From Membranipora membranacea (Eukaryota > Bryozoa > Gymnolaemata > Cheilostomatida > Membraniporidae): a stretch of 64,000 nt of DNA. Shown here in pieces: positions 11,243-23,478 of the stretch. The notes under the pieces were generated by a model. It saw only the letters and a list, made by a program, of their open reading frames with translations. It was not told the origin of the DNA and made no database searches. Position 1 is the stretch's first letter. Each line of letters starts with the position of its first letter. The translations under genes were made by a program, and so were the position numbers. Location: NCBI GenBank assembly GCA_914767715.1, contig OU612071.1, forward strand, positions 16,924,948-16,988,947. The letters run 5' to 3'.

Positions 11243-12894
11243 TCGGCGCTGGCTAACCTTGGTTATGTTCATAGACAAAACACACAAGACTGGACACTGC
11301 GTAGTAAATATCCTATCAAAAAGTGTCCTCATTAAATACTGTGACGCAACAACATCTCACTGTGGTAGAAAAAGCAATGATGCATGTTTTTTTCGGAGTA
11401 ATCTCCCTTTGATGCAGATAATTTTATAGATTTTATAGAATTTGATACATAATAGCAACAGCAATCTTCTGCAGCACAGGTAACAGCTTTGTCCATATTC
11501 TGTCTAACTCATCACTTATTTTGATTGAGCGACAATGACATAGAAATAATATTAGTTAAACAGTGATTGTAAATATAATGCTGATACTTAGCACCCGTTG
11601 GAGCCTAAATCATGGTACTGAACATTTTGTAAATGAATGTACCTGCACGCTACACCGTCTCATCTCAAAGGCTATGATAAAATATATAGCTATTTGCACT
11701 TGGAACAGGGTCACAATCACCTTGCAGTTATATCCAATAATGCATTGTGGTTTGATTCCCATCAGTATTATAATAGGATTTAGGACTTTCTTCTGATCCC
11801 CTTTAGAAATTCCAATCTAGAATTGCATTGTGGGAATCCATCTTTCACAATAGGATGTTACAAGATCATCTTGTGTTGGATTAGTTGATGCATCAGTTTG
11901 AATGACCTCCGACTGTCTTGATAAGCTTGTTGAACCCCCTACCCCACAACAAAGCTTGCGATAACAGGCTAGACCACCACATACTATTTGTTACCAGCAA
12001 AAATATAATTTGTATGGTTGGTATATGCCTGTTTTGATATTCCCAAATGTATCAGGCTGGCTGCTCATTATTAGTTCTAATTATACGTAATTTTTTAAGG
12101 TGAATGCATTCTTAGAAGTCAAAAACTAAACTTCTCTGAGTGTGCAGACTTTTTAAGTGCAACTAGTGATCCCTCAGCAGCGCGCTGCTCTCTATTCGGC
12201 CGCAAGAATCGGGAGGCCTCAATCCAAGGAGTGCTCAACTCACTAATCCAGTTGTAGATAAAAAATTTCATGCAGCAGAAAGGGCTGTCTGACACACTAT
12301 TGGTACCGTAGGGCTTGCGCCAAATTTGACTTACCCTACAGGAAGAAATGCATAGAGTTATTATATACTCTAGAGTGGACAATGCAGTGCTCAAAACGTC
12401 CTACTTAATTATTGCGAAATTCATGACGCGACGCAATCTGGTTGTGCATGGCTGGTGCCTGTATCATATAAGTTATCATTGAGAATACAGGAATTGAGCA
12501 TGAAAATTTATGTTTTAGAGCGCTAATAATTTTTTGGAAAGTTTTTCATGTCACACCATGTTGAACACTTGTAGGTATTTTCACTTGCAGCCATTGGAAA
12601 ATATTTCTATGTTTTCCCATGAAAATAAGCCAAAACCCCAACCGCAAACACATCATTGTGATGAAAAAAAATTACCGTATCTTACTTGTATCTCTTTGAA
12701 GAAGCTCTGCTCTGTATCACTAATTGAATTGTGTGTCCTCTCCAGTTCTTCACCCAGCTTTTATACTTTTTTGTCTCCTGTTCAGACTTCCTATTTGTAA
12801 GCCTATATGATGTCAGATTTAATTTTTAATTAGAATACTAGTTATAACCGACAATGTGTCTAGAGGTTTTTGGTAATGCTGCTATAAATGGTAG
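11243..12894. other. No supported gene
   Basis: Only short unsupported reading frames. 12120-12420 is somewhat richer in GC (GCAGCGCGCTGCTCTC) than its surroundings and may be an old repeat, but no family was recognised. Confidence 0.5.
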
Positions 12895-15800
12895 CATTGA
12901 GATATTTTCAGAATGTTGACCAAGCAAATAAGAATGGAAATATCCTCAATGATTCATACCACTGGCTGGCTGTTAATATGAGTGAATTTTAGGTTTCCAG
13001 GGTGTTTAGTTGGATTTGTTAGAGAGGATAATAATAAATGATTCACATTTTTTCGCCCGATGTTAATTATTGTTATTTATGGCTGGAAATGTATGCATTA
13101 CTTCATACATGTATTGATGCTTGTGTGCGTTTACCATCTAAATATAAAAAAAAGTCAATGTTACAGAAAATCAAAAGACAAATGGCAATTCTATTCATCA
13201 CAGTTGTGTCATAGTTGTGTATGGAGGGTCTTGTGTAATGTGTACCAACAAGCCCTCCCCTTAGCCCTCAGTTTCCCACTCTTCACCCATCTAGATCGAC
13301 CAAGAGCTTTCAACAACATCTCAAACTTGGTCAAGTTAACATTTTTAAGAAACAGCTCTTCCCAATTGATGTTTACCTTATTATTCAAACACAAAGAAAA
13401 TTGGTGAGTGTATGTAAAAGACCTTTCCGCACGAGATGGTATTAATAATTTGTCACCAGAACCGGAACTTTTTATGATAAGATACAATCATTGGCCAATA
13501 AACATTGAAATAAATACAGCCATTTACCCTCAGCACTTCCATCACCGCTATAAAAATGTAAAGAATAACTATAACACAAAATCACAAATATTTTGTTGCA
13601 TGAGCCAGATCTTATCACCACCACCACCATCATCGTTTTTTTCTTCAAAATTATTCCTAGTTGTGATTGAACAGAACCAGTCTGCTCAAATTGGATTGCT
13701 AATTTTATTCTCGCTTCACAAGGAAGAATAGATCTGTGCTGTTAAATGAGTATGCAAACTACAGATAGCTGTTATTCCTGAGCACGTATGATGAAGCTAG
13801 TATATTGACAATTACTTAAAATTATTATACTTCAGTACTGTAGTCAAAACCTAATGGCCTTTACCGTGGCCAAACTTAATTTTGCCGATGCCGGTACTGT
13901 TCTTTGAGTTTATCAATGTGATATCGGCGTCAACAGTGAATGTCAATTGCTTCCTTGGCCTATTAACGGAAGCAGCAGCTTGAAAAAAAGTTGTTATTAC
14001 AACAGAACACGTCATCATCTGAGAACATGGAACTACATGTAATGATGAAACTACAGAGGAAAAAGGATGGAAGCAGTGATTCTAATAATTTCCACGACTG
14101 GAAAACAAATTCTGGTCAAATAATAACCAGCATTATTGCTGACTCAGCCGAGAGTTGCAGGCTCATATGCAACACAGCTGCTCACAAGCAATAACCTCCG
14201 CAGCATGCAATAAATTTTTGTTGGTATGAGCTAAGGTTTAGTATGAATAATGGCTATTACTATAGAACCCAGTCTGAGCCACAAAATAACGTTTCTGGAC
14301 CCTTTATTTAGACAGCCAGAGAAGTTTTTGAATTAATGAGCAGCAACAATCCCTTTGGCAATAACTAAAAAGTCCCTCTGTAAGGAGTCATTGTCAATTA
14401 TACAGAAATCACTGTTGAATGTGCTGCAGTATCTTGAGAAGTATAGAGATGTCTGCAGGGCTCCATCTAGATCGAAGCTGAAATAGTTTTTATGGGAATT
14501 ATTAACTATTGAATAAGAATAATGTAAATGGAACGATAAGAATAATAATTAATGATCATTACAGGAATTGCACTTTTCAAATATCACTCGAATTGACATA
14601 CACTGTTGACTCCGGCATCACATTGATAAACTCAAAAACTCAAAGAACCTTACCGGCATGGGCAAAAATAAGTTTATTATAGCCACATGCTTCCATCCTT
14701 TTTCCTCTGGAGTTTCATATTTACATGTAGTTCCATTTTCTCAGATGATGGCGTGTTCTGGTTTGGTTTATTATAACAATCATTGTATCAACAGGCGATA
14801 AGATTGGATTGGTACATGAAAATGAACGGTTTAAATTCTGTTGTGAACTGACATGTAGTATGGAAAAAGGCTTTCCTGTCCTGCAATTTGGTGGGCAATA
14901 GATACTTTTGCACAGTTGGAAACAACATGACTAAAAAGAGGATGGTCTTCATCGGACGTAATTTTATTAAAACAGTTTTAGACATCTCAGTAATAACTTC
15001 TTTTTTTTCACGCTGCTGTTTCTGTGTATAAGTCGGGGAAGCAATAGACACTCACGGTTGACGCCGATATCACATTTATAAACTCAAAGAACCTTACCGG
15101 CATCGGCAAAATTAAGTTTGGCCACAATAAAGGCCATTAGATTTTGACTACAGCACTGAAGTATAATAATTTTAAGTTATTGTCACATACTCTAGCTTCA
15201 TCATACGTACTCAGGAACAACAGCTATCTGTAGTTTGCATACTCATTTAACAGCACAGATCTATTCTTCCTTGTGAAGCGACAATGAAATTAGCAATCCA
15301 GTTTGAGCAGACTGGATGTGTTCAGTCACAACTAGGAATAAATTTAAGGAAAAAGTGATGATGGTTGTGGTGCTGGTGCTTAGAACTGGCTCATCCAACA
15401 AATTATTTCTGATCTTGTGCTATAGGTATTCTTTACATTTTTATTGTAGTGATGGAAGTGCTGAGGGTAAGTGGCTGTATTTATTTCAATGTTTATTGGC
15501 TAATGATTGTCTCTTATCACAAAAAGTTCTGGTGACAAATTATTTATACCGTCTCGTGCGGAAAGGTCTTTTACATACACTCACCAATTTTCTTTGTGTT
15601 TGAATAATAAGGGGCTGGACAGGGGCTGATATCGTGCCCAGCGTCCCTTGATTATTCACATTTTTCATTGAATGGTATATAGTAAACTATGGCTCACAAC
15701 ACAAACTAATTACGTCATGTCGCGCTATTTAAGTGGGACAGTATTGAATGCTATTGGCCTGTCTAGGTAGTATATTAAGTCTATGGGTGGCACTGCTGGG

Positions 15801-16870
15801 CAAAGCCCAGCTGTGCCAGGAGTGGTTTAAGGGTGTAACCAAATTTTGTCAAAACTAAGAACGTGATGAACTAGATTCCAGGATGTATACAGCAGAGAAA
15901 ACGTACTAATGGATTCCCACTTAAATGTTAAATCACAATCCAAGGAGAAAACAGCATTGCTATTTGACAAGACTGAGAATTGGGAAAATGATGAATAAAT
16001 AGTTTAGATGGTTGGTTGCATTGTGGGCTGAAGCTCGATTATTGATGTAAAGACCTTTTTCTATGATTATAAATTTCTCAAGATTTGATTGTCCTAGTTT
16101 TTCAACGGATCAACAAAATAGAGTAACGTCTTTTTAGTAACAAAACTAAAAATTTGTGATTTTAACTGCAGAACAGGACCCTCACAAATATAGAGGAGCG
16201 GCGTCAAGCTGCTCTGGCTGTGCATATAGACGTTATACCTCAGAGGGCCCATATACCATATAAATAATTGATAATCATAAGAAACACAATAGGAATGTGG
16301 TGGAAAGCTTTTGATCCATCTAGTATCATGAGATTGAAACGGAGGGGTGAATGTTTCAGCTAAAATGAGGGTCTGTGGTACATATGATGTATCTAAGACC
16401 TCCATACAAAACTATGACAAAATTGTTATTGATGAGCAATCACAAACACCTAGTATTTCTATTTATCAGCCAATTTTGTTACACTCTATATTTTAGTCAT
16501 TCTAATTGTAACACATGACAGTATTGCATAAGTAAGTAGTAAGTAGTAAGTAGTAAGTAAGTAGTAAGTAATAAATAATAAATATTGCATAGATTTCCAG
16601 CCATAAATAGCAATAATTGACATCAGACAATGACTACGAATCATTTATTATTTTACACCTAACTAGTTTCATAAAATTTCTATAATTCCCTGACAAGAGG
16701 CAACAACGTAAATTATTTATTACTATCCTCATTAACCAGTTCCAAAAAAACGCTTCCTACAAATATTACAGTACTTACAATAACTGTATATCCTTTATAT
16801 CCTGTATCCTATAAGTGGCCAGTCTATGATGCGAATCATTGACGATATTTCCATTCCTATTTGCTGGGTC
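12895..16870. repeat. ~4 kb imperfect fold-back (long inverted repeat)
   Basis: The left arm, about 12897-13960, recurs inverted on the right. 12897-13090 pairs with about 16585-16870 (AATGGAAATATC...GATTC, GCTGGAAATG). 13376-13408 pairs with 15580-15612 (TTCAAACACAAAGAAAATTG). 13430-13960 pairs with 14990-15570 (GTTAAATGAGTATGCAAACT, GCCGATATCA). An inner pair lies at 13990-14090 and 14690-14775 (GAACATGGAACTACATGTAA). Arms differ by many substitutions, and the right arm holds an extra ~970 bp (15612-16585). 14590-14665 is another copy of 15060-15125. Small ORFs on either arm are reflections of each other and not credible genes. Confidence 0.75.
16528..16582. repeat. TAAGTAG/TAAATAA microsatellite
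   Basis: Tandem (AAGTAGT)n grading into (AATAAATA)n. It lies at the edge of the right fold-back arm. Confidence 0.8.
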
Positions 16871-17917
16871 ATCATTCTCAAAATATCTTATTTCAACCGT
16901 AAAAAGCTGCATTACCATCAAAATCTGCGTTTACGCTACGGTATACAAGCTGGGGGAAAAACTGCAGAGGTCACACACTTCAATCAGCGACACAGAACAA
17001 AGCTTCTTTGAAGATATACATGTAAGTAATGTATATAGATATACTTGTAAGTAACGTATATAGATATACATATATAAAACTTATACAGACCTGCACAAAA
17101 GACTAAGATCCTCAGCTAGTAAAAAAGAATCAGGCGCTGTATTGAGGGGCTCTCAATATTTTACTAAGGCAATGTTTATTCCTCTTGCCATGTCATTATC
17201 TTTCTGGTCCTGCAATTCATCGTTGCAAGTATGTTTTCTGTTTTGGGATGAATAAGTTGATTCTCATATCACTTCTTTTTCATCGGTGCAAGTGCTTGGT
17301 TGGTCTCTCAGTTGATGCATACATTGTTTGCAGCATATGTTGAGAAGGGTTTCTTGAGAGGCTTTCTAAGGGTACTAGGTCAATTGAGAATGGTGTAAGC
17401 GTGTTAATTTGAACCCTGTTAATATAAAATAGTGTGGTCCCAACTCAGCCAACGGTTTTTACTCCCTGTTAATTCAAGGTTGTAACTGTAATTTGAAGTT
17501 GTCTTCTCTTACCAAGGAAGAAAGTAGCTCCATATTCAGAAGGCTCATTATTAAAAGGGGTTGATTATGATCTGTAATTAACACTCTTAAACAAAGCGTT
17601 CAACCCTGCTTATCTGCTACTATTACTACTTTTCACTCAGTCATCAGTGTATTATTTCCATTACCACTTGCATAGCACAACACAACAAATAAAATGTTTC
17701 TTAACGTTGAAAAAAATTCTGTGTGTCAGATCCCTGAAGTATGAAACACATTCGTTGAAAATTCCTCTGAGCTAGCATTTTTGTAATTAGATAGATTCAT
17801 AATTTAAAACAGTTTCTTGGGTCCCCTGGAGTCTGAATTAAGTGACTTACACTGTATGTTCTTTGATCAGAAGTTATATTATACAAAGTACTAGCATGTG
17901 AAGCTATGTTTTTTTAG

Positions 17918-18500
17918 GTGCCGTTCTTGGAAGAAAACAAACCAATGGCGAAAGAGAAACTTGTGGTGAGGTGACAACAGATAGTAGAGGACCAGAAACG
18001 AAGAGGACAGAAGAGCCAAGACAAGCAGCTAAGCATGACGGCAATATGGGTGAAAGACGAAACGAAAGGCTAAGAGCAGGAGCAAAGCGAGATTGAAAAA
18101 AGACTCATGGCAACAAGAAAACTGTAGGAGCTAAGCACAATAGTAATATAGAAAAAAGAACCAAGAGAAGCACAGAAGCATGACGGCAATATGGGTGAAA
18201 GATGAAACGAAAGGCTAAGAGCAGGAGCAAAGCGAGATTGAAAAAAGACTCATGGCAACAAGAAAACTGTAGGAGCTAAGCACAATAGTAATATAGAAAA
18301 AAGAACCAAGAGAAGCACAGAAGAACCAAAACATGCAGCTTAGCACAACGGTAACATGGGTGAAAGACGAACCGGATGGTTAGGGCCAGGAGCTAAGCAT
18401 GATGTAAAACGCACTCATGGCGACAAGAAAACTGCCGGAGGAACTGACCACAACGGTTATATGGGTACAAGACCAACAGGAGGGTTGAGATCAGGCATAT
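17918..18500 (+). repeat. Purine-rich ~145-165-bp tandem repeat
   Basis: A unit beginning CATGACGGCAATATGGGTGA occurs at 18034 and 18179 (period 145). A diverged third unit lies at 18344 (CACAACGGTAACATGGGTGA). The plus strand is strongly A/G-rich. An open stretch around 17985-18098 reads as charged Arg/Lys/Glu peptide and then stops at a TGA in the repeat. Just upstream, 17918-17965 looks like a 48-nt exon between TTTTTTTAG and GTGAGG (VPFLEENKPMAKEKLV), but no partner exons were found. Confidence 0.55.
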
Positions 18501-21500
18501 GTGCAACATGACCATTGAGATAACTTTTTAAATGCAAGTTTGACACTCTAATAGCATGCTCCTTTTATGACAAGATAGATGTATCCTTTTCTCACAACAT
18601 TTTTTAATGTTCGTGATAGATAATAAATCAATCAATCAAATGTTGGTCATCCATGAGAAATAGAGTTTATCTTTTCACATGAGTCATTTTAATCAGCTGT
18701 TATTGGGTAACCATTTAATATTGTTTTCTATCTGTCAGATGTACTTGACTAGGCTCTTCAGGAAATGTAAGTCAAGAAAGTACTATTTTGATCACGACGT
18801 CTCAATGCCTTTGTAACAGAAAAAGATAGAAATCGTTTCGGGCCGATCATTCATAATTAAAAATTAAATATAAATGAGAAATTTTTGGACTGGAAGTTTC
18901 TGATTTGATACGTTGAACACTATAGTAAGCAAATAACAACCACTATTCATTTCAAAGGAATCTCATAGAGATAACCAAAAAAACCCAGGGTCTAGAGGGG
19001 TCTAGAGTATGTTTTCTCCCCTGCAAAAAAATAAGACTTAGGTATATTCAACTAGACTACCTTTGACGGATACTTTTTTGTGATATTTTTTGGTGTAGGT
19101 AAAGCAGCCTAGTCGCTGTCCTAGACAACCCAGCTAGGCTTACTGCTATAATGTCAATGAATCACCATTTCAATGTTAATCTGTCGCAGGGGAGAAAACA
19201 GTTATTGACTAATAAGTGATCATGTTGTTAGTAGGTGATTGGCAGCTGTCCGCTCAAGGGGTAAAGTTTGTAGCATATCCATTCAAGTTCGTGTTTCACT
19301 GTACGGGTGCATAGTCCTTACAAGTTGTAGTGGGTATTTGTGATTACTTAGAAGTACTACGCTACTTCGTTTATGAGATAGTAAAACTTCGAATATATAT
19401 GAGACATAAAATATCTAAACCAATAGTGAAACAGCAGTTCATATGATGGTAACAAAAGGTAGTTAGGATACAGCAGCAAATGAATATTCAATCAATTAAT
19501 TTTGATGACAGCACAATCAGTCATGAATCCTGGCATATTCTTAAATATGGTGACATATTAATGATGATGATATGAATTTGTCTATTCTGATGTCATCCTT
19601 ACATCACGACCTACCAGAGCTATTGTTTGCCTCAACAAAAATTATTTGCTGTCATTGCGTCTTTGTTATTTCTTGGTGTCGTAAGCGAATCGTGGTAAAA
19701 TTCAGTCATAATTATAGGTCGCTGTTCGACACGCTTGACTAATTTTTATTGTGATAACATATTATTGCCATCTTCAGTATCATTATTTTACAAATTTGTT
19801 TACCTGACTGACACAAACAACTATTCATGCATAACTCATGTAACTCATTGGTATCACATTGTTTTTTGGTTGGATGAATAAAGTTTATATTCTCATTACT
19901 GTCCAGACATGTGCGATCAGTGAACAAACCTTAAGATTCGGGAAAATTTAAACATAATGTCACTGCAACTGAAGAGCTAAGCTGGCAAACATGATACTCA
20001 GTGTGCAGGCTTCAAGTGTGGTAATTAAGAGAGGGTCTTCTCTCATGGCACGATTATAACAACACCTCGAAGGTGAGGGCTCATTGATGCATCTCTCACA
20101 GCAACAGGTTACACTTAAAAAAATTACCTGAGGGCAATCTACATCTCCTAATCAGTAGGTTGATGTGTTGACATGCAAAGGTGTAAAAGTATGTTTTTGT
20201 GTATTATCTGCACAAAAGTTCGCTTTCCAATAGCATGTTTATTGTTAAAACATGCTCTACTCTACAGTCTACATCATCATAAGATTTATCTGATTTCATC
20301 TCACTGATACATGAGGTAATTGAACGGACAGTGAGTGTTGATTCATTGTCTTACTGAGAGTGTGACTTCAGCTGGCAATATTATAATGTAAAATAGTTTA
20401 AATTGGGCGAGCATAACATTGATGCTGACAGAGACCATACTCAGGTCTATTGTGAGCCAACTTGCCCAATGCCTGTTATTTATAAAGTCAACTGCATAAA
20501 ACAGTGAAAATCGTAGAATTTCAGTGAAAATACCAATTGATATCAGTAGCTTCTCAGAAAACACTGCATGTGAGCGTGAAATTTCTCAAACTTCAACAAA
20601 AAACTGATAGACTTTACCTTAGGACAACACTGTTAGCCAGAGAGATATTCAACAAATGCCATGTACCAATGAGAAGGATCATAGAATGCCTCGAGAGGTG
20701 TCACATGGGGATGGCTATGAGTATGGACTGGAATGATAACAAGAGGGCAATGTAACTTTACATGAATTGAGACAGCAGAGTGTTAAAAGTTACAATTCTT
20801 ACAAAGAGTTTAAGTTAAAAAATTTTTAAAGTGATGACCACTTTTAGTATTCAAGTACGCAATAATATCCAGAGAACTCTCAAGTGAGTTCAAACTATGA
20901 ATGCCTTAAAATTATTTTGCTTGTAGCCTCCATGAAATTGCTAAATGCTGTCATAAATAAAATTTCTCGATAGGGTAAACACAGAAGTCAGTCTAGGAAA
21001 CAGACAGACAGAAGTTATTTGCTGGATTGTGACGCTACCAATGCTGTAAATTAGAAGTTGGTGGAGATGTTCAGCAGATAAAGTTAATCCTTTGCAGATC
21101 ACATCCATAGAATTTAAAGTTTGCTTTGTTGCACTTGCCATGTCATTGTGACCTGAATGAGTTATAAGTAAGATGGAGAATGAATCATTTTCACAGTGGG
21201 AGTTATACAGCATGGCATCAACATTCAAGCCATTCATGGCTGCTATAAAACTGAGAGTATACTCAAAAGCTCCTATTTATGCTTCAAACATCCAGATATC
21301 GTGCAGTCAGGGAGACAATTGCTTATAATAAAAGCCAGACTCTTTTTATAAAGCAATAGGATACATGAAACTATAATAGATTTACTGTAAAATATATATT
21401 TTGTATAAATATAGTATATGCCACACTATAATATAAAATAGAGATAATGTATACCACCAAACTTCATTGGTCCTTAAAAAAATGTGGCCTGCAGTTGAAA

Positions 21501-22160
21501 GTCGAGTCTCTTGATAAAACCATCGTAATATCATGTCATGGAAAATGATAGTCTTCATACATCATAACACAAGCTAGCAGATATAAAGTGAAGATTACTA
21601 AAAATGAAAAAAATGATTGAGTTTCTAAGCATGGCGACTCATGAAAAGGCATCTTTGATTAATTTGACTTAGAGGGATACCAGTACCCTGAGAACCATTG
21701 CCTTTTGAATCTCCAGAGGTTATATCAATGACACACATTAAATTTGGGATAATTGTAACACCTCAGCGTTATAAAATGATAAGAGATAATCAATGAGTTG
21801 CAGCAGCACCAAGTGATAATATCTACTTTACAATGATCAATTACATCATATGGTACAGATGAGTGATTGGTTTAGATATAAAGAGTACCTAGAATAACAA
21901 CTGCGTAGTGGTTGAGACTTGTGCTCCCACTTGACTACAGATTCGTTACAGAGCATGGAACGATATTAACAAAATATACATAAATATTCATTTTAGGACA
22001 AACAATGATTTGTCTTTTGCTCTACTTAGTGATAAATGAATGAATATTTACAATGTTGCAATGTTTGTTGGGTAAAATCATTGATGGAAAAATACTCCTT
22101 TATGTTACATATACGGGTAATATATACAAGATGTGTATGTACACTGAACATCAAGTTCTA
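18501..22160. other. No supported gene
   Basis: AT-rich intergenic sequence. Frames at 20537-20755 (plus) and 20941-21237 (minus) are open but lack splice context or recognisable motifs. I see no tRNA or large repeat. Confidence 0.5.
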
Positions 22161-22161
22161 A

Positions 22162-22167
22162 TTTATT
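22162..22167 (-). promoter_or_regulatory. Polyadenylation signal AATAAA
   Basis: Minus-strand AATAAA about 23 nt after the caspase stop codon. It is the only such hexamer close to this end. Confidence 0.5.
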
Positions 22168-22189
22168 GATCTGCCCTCTTGTAGCTGAT

Positions 22190-23478
22190 TCAGTGAAAGT
22201 TAGGGAAGAGATAGACAGTCCTGTCTCCTGTAAATGTACAGCTGATATCTGGTATCTGTCCCTTTGGTTTAGTTTTCTCTACACACTTTTCTAAACTCTT
22301 CAGTTCAACCTGAGCTCTAACCTGGAAACAAGTGAGATAGTTCTTAGTACAGGTGAACGGTTTCTAATATGGTTAATAAATTTGAAAGAACATTCGTTGG
22401 TTGTGTTGACTTAGATCACACAAAATCGCACTTTTTCTAGATAAAGAGAGAAACATAAGAGTGAGCCAAATAGTAGATTACTGACTGAGGTCTTGTCTTA
22501 CGCCAGGTATGCTTATATTTGATCAATTCCTTTACTTTCAATAACCTTTAATTAATATTTGTAAGGGGTGGAACTCTTCAACTTCCTTCGGTGAGGCTTA
22601 ACAGAACAAACCACTTAGAGAGTATAAGGCAGTCACCTATCTGGATAAACCTCTTTACATTAATGATTATTTTTGTGAGCTCTGGGCAGGATAGAGCTTG
22701 CAAAGGAAACGGATAAGTGGTGAGACTCTGTTACCAAGTGAACCCAATAAGATGTTTTACTTCATTTGGTAAGGCTCCACAGAAAAACAGCACATAAATT
22801 AAAAGAAGCCCAAACAAAGCCGGACAAACATCTTCAAATTAACAATTATTGTTATCATCTTTGGTCAGGATGAGCCTTTCAGATAACTTACATATTCAGC
22901 CAGTTGCCTCAGGTCAGCACAATGCCCGTATCTACTGAACATAATCACTATAGCTCTGATGAGCCAGGATCCATTTCTGAGATGTCTCATCGATCCAAAT
23001 TCTAAGAATATTCAGATAATTTATAAAATACAACATTTAAATATTAATGAAGACAGGTGCATAATTTGTTACCTTATCTGTATACTTTACTTGCGAAGGT
23101 GAAAAATGTTTTAATCTGGTTTGTTCTGTTGACGGAAGCTAACAAATTATGGGTGTCCTTATGATTTCTTCTGAACATATTTACAATCTATTGTTGGAAC
23201 ATATCAGGGTACATTATGATACAATAGCTGACAACAACTTGCAACTGATATCAATAACAATTTTACTTCAATTTACTCCTCACCTGGTAGACTGGACTTC
23301 AGTACAAGAAAATGTGACCGGCCCAGTGACACGTTTTGATCCTCAGTTGCATCATAGTTTTGCAAATTGCCAGCATCCCTGAACTCATTATCAGTGGTGC
23401 ACAGCTTTATTGGATTCTTTGGAATTGCAGGTTTCATTCTTGCCTCACCTCCGGCAGCCGAAATGTTATCCATTAGTC
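22190..23478 (-). other. Intersubunit linker and caspase p10 exons
   Basis: Exons 23284-23478, 22892-23001 and 22190-22321. The linker holds several Asp residues usable as cleavage points (CTTDN, EFRDAG, NYDATED). p10 follows: SHFLVLKSSLPEF, then SMRHLRNGSWLIRA, which keeps the second S1 Arg although the usual SWR is SMR. DLRQLAEYV and the C-terminal KPKGQIPDISCTFTGDRTVY match the caspase end strand (KQIP...lyF.P). The protein stops four residues after Phe-Pro, as full-length caspases do. Confidence 0.85.

Noticed and set aside
13060-15603. Several 90-115-codon frames
   Set aside because: They fall in the two arms of the fold-back and mirror one another; composition is not coding.
20537-21237. 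Two open frames of 72 and 98 codons
   Set aside because: No motif or exon context; they could be chance in AT-rich DNA.
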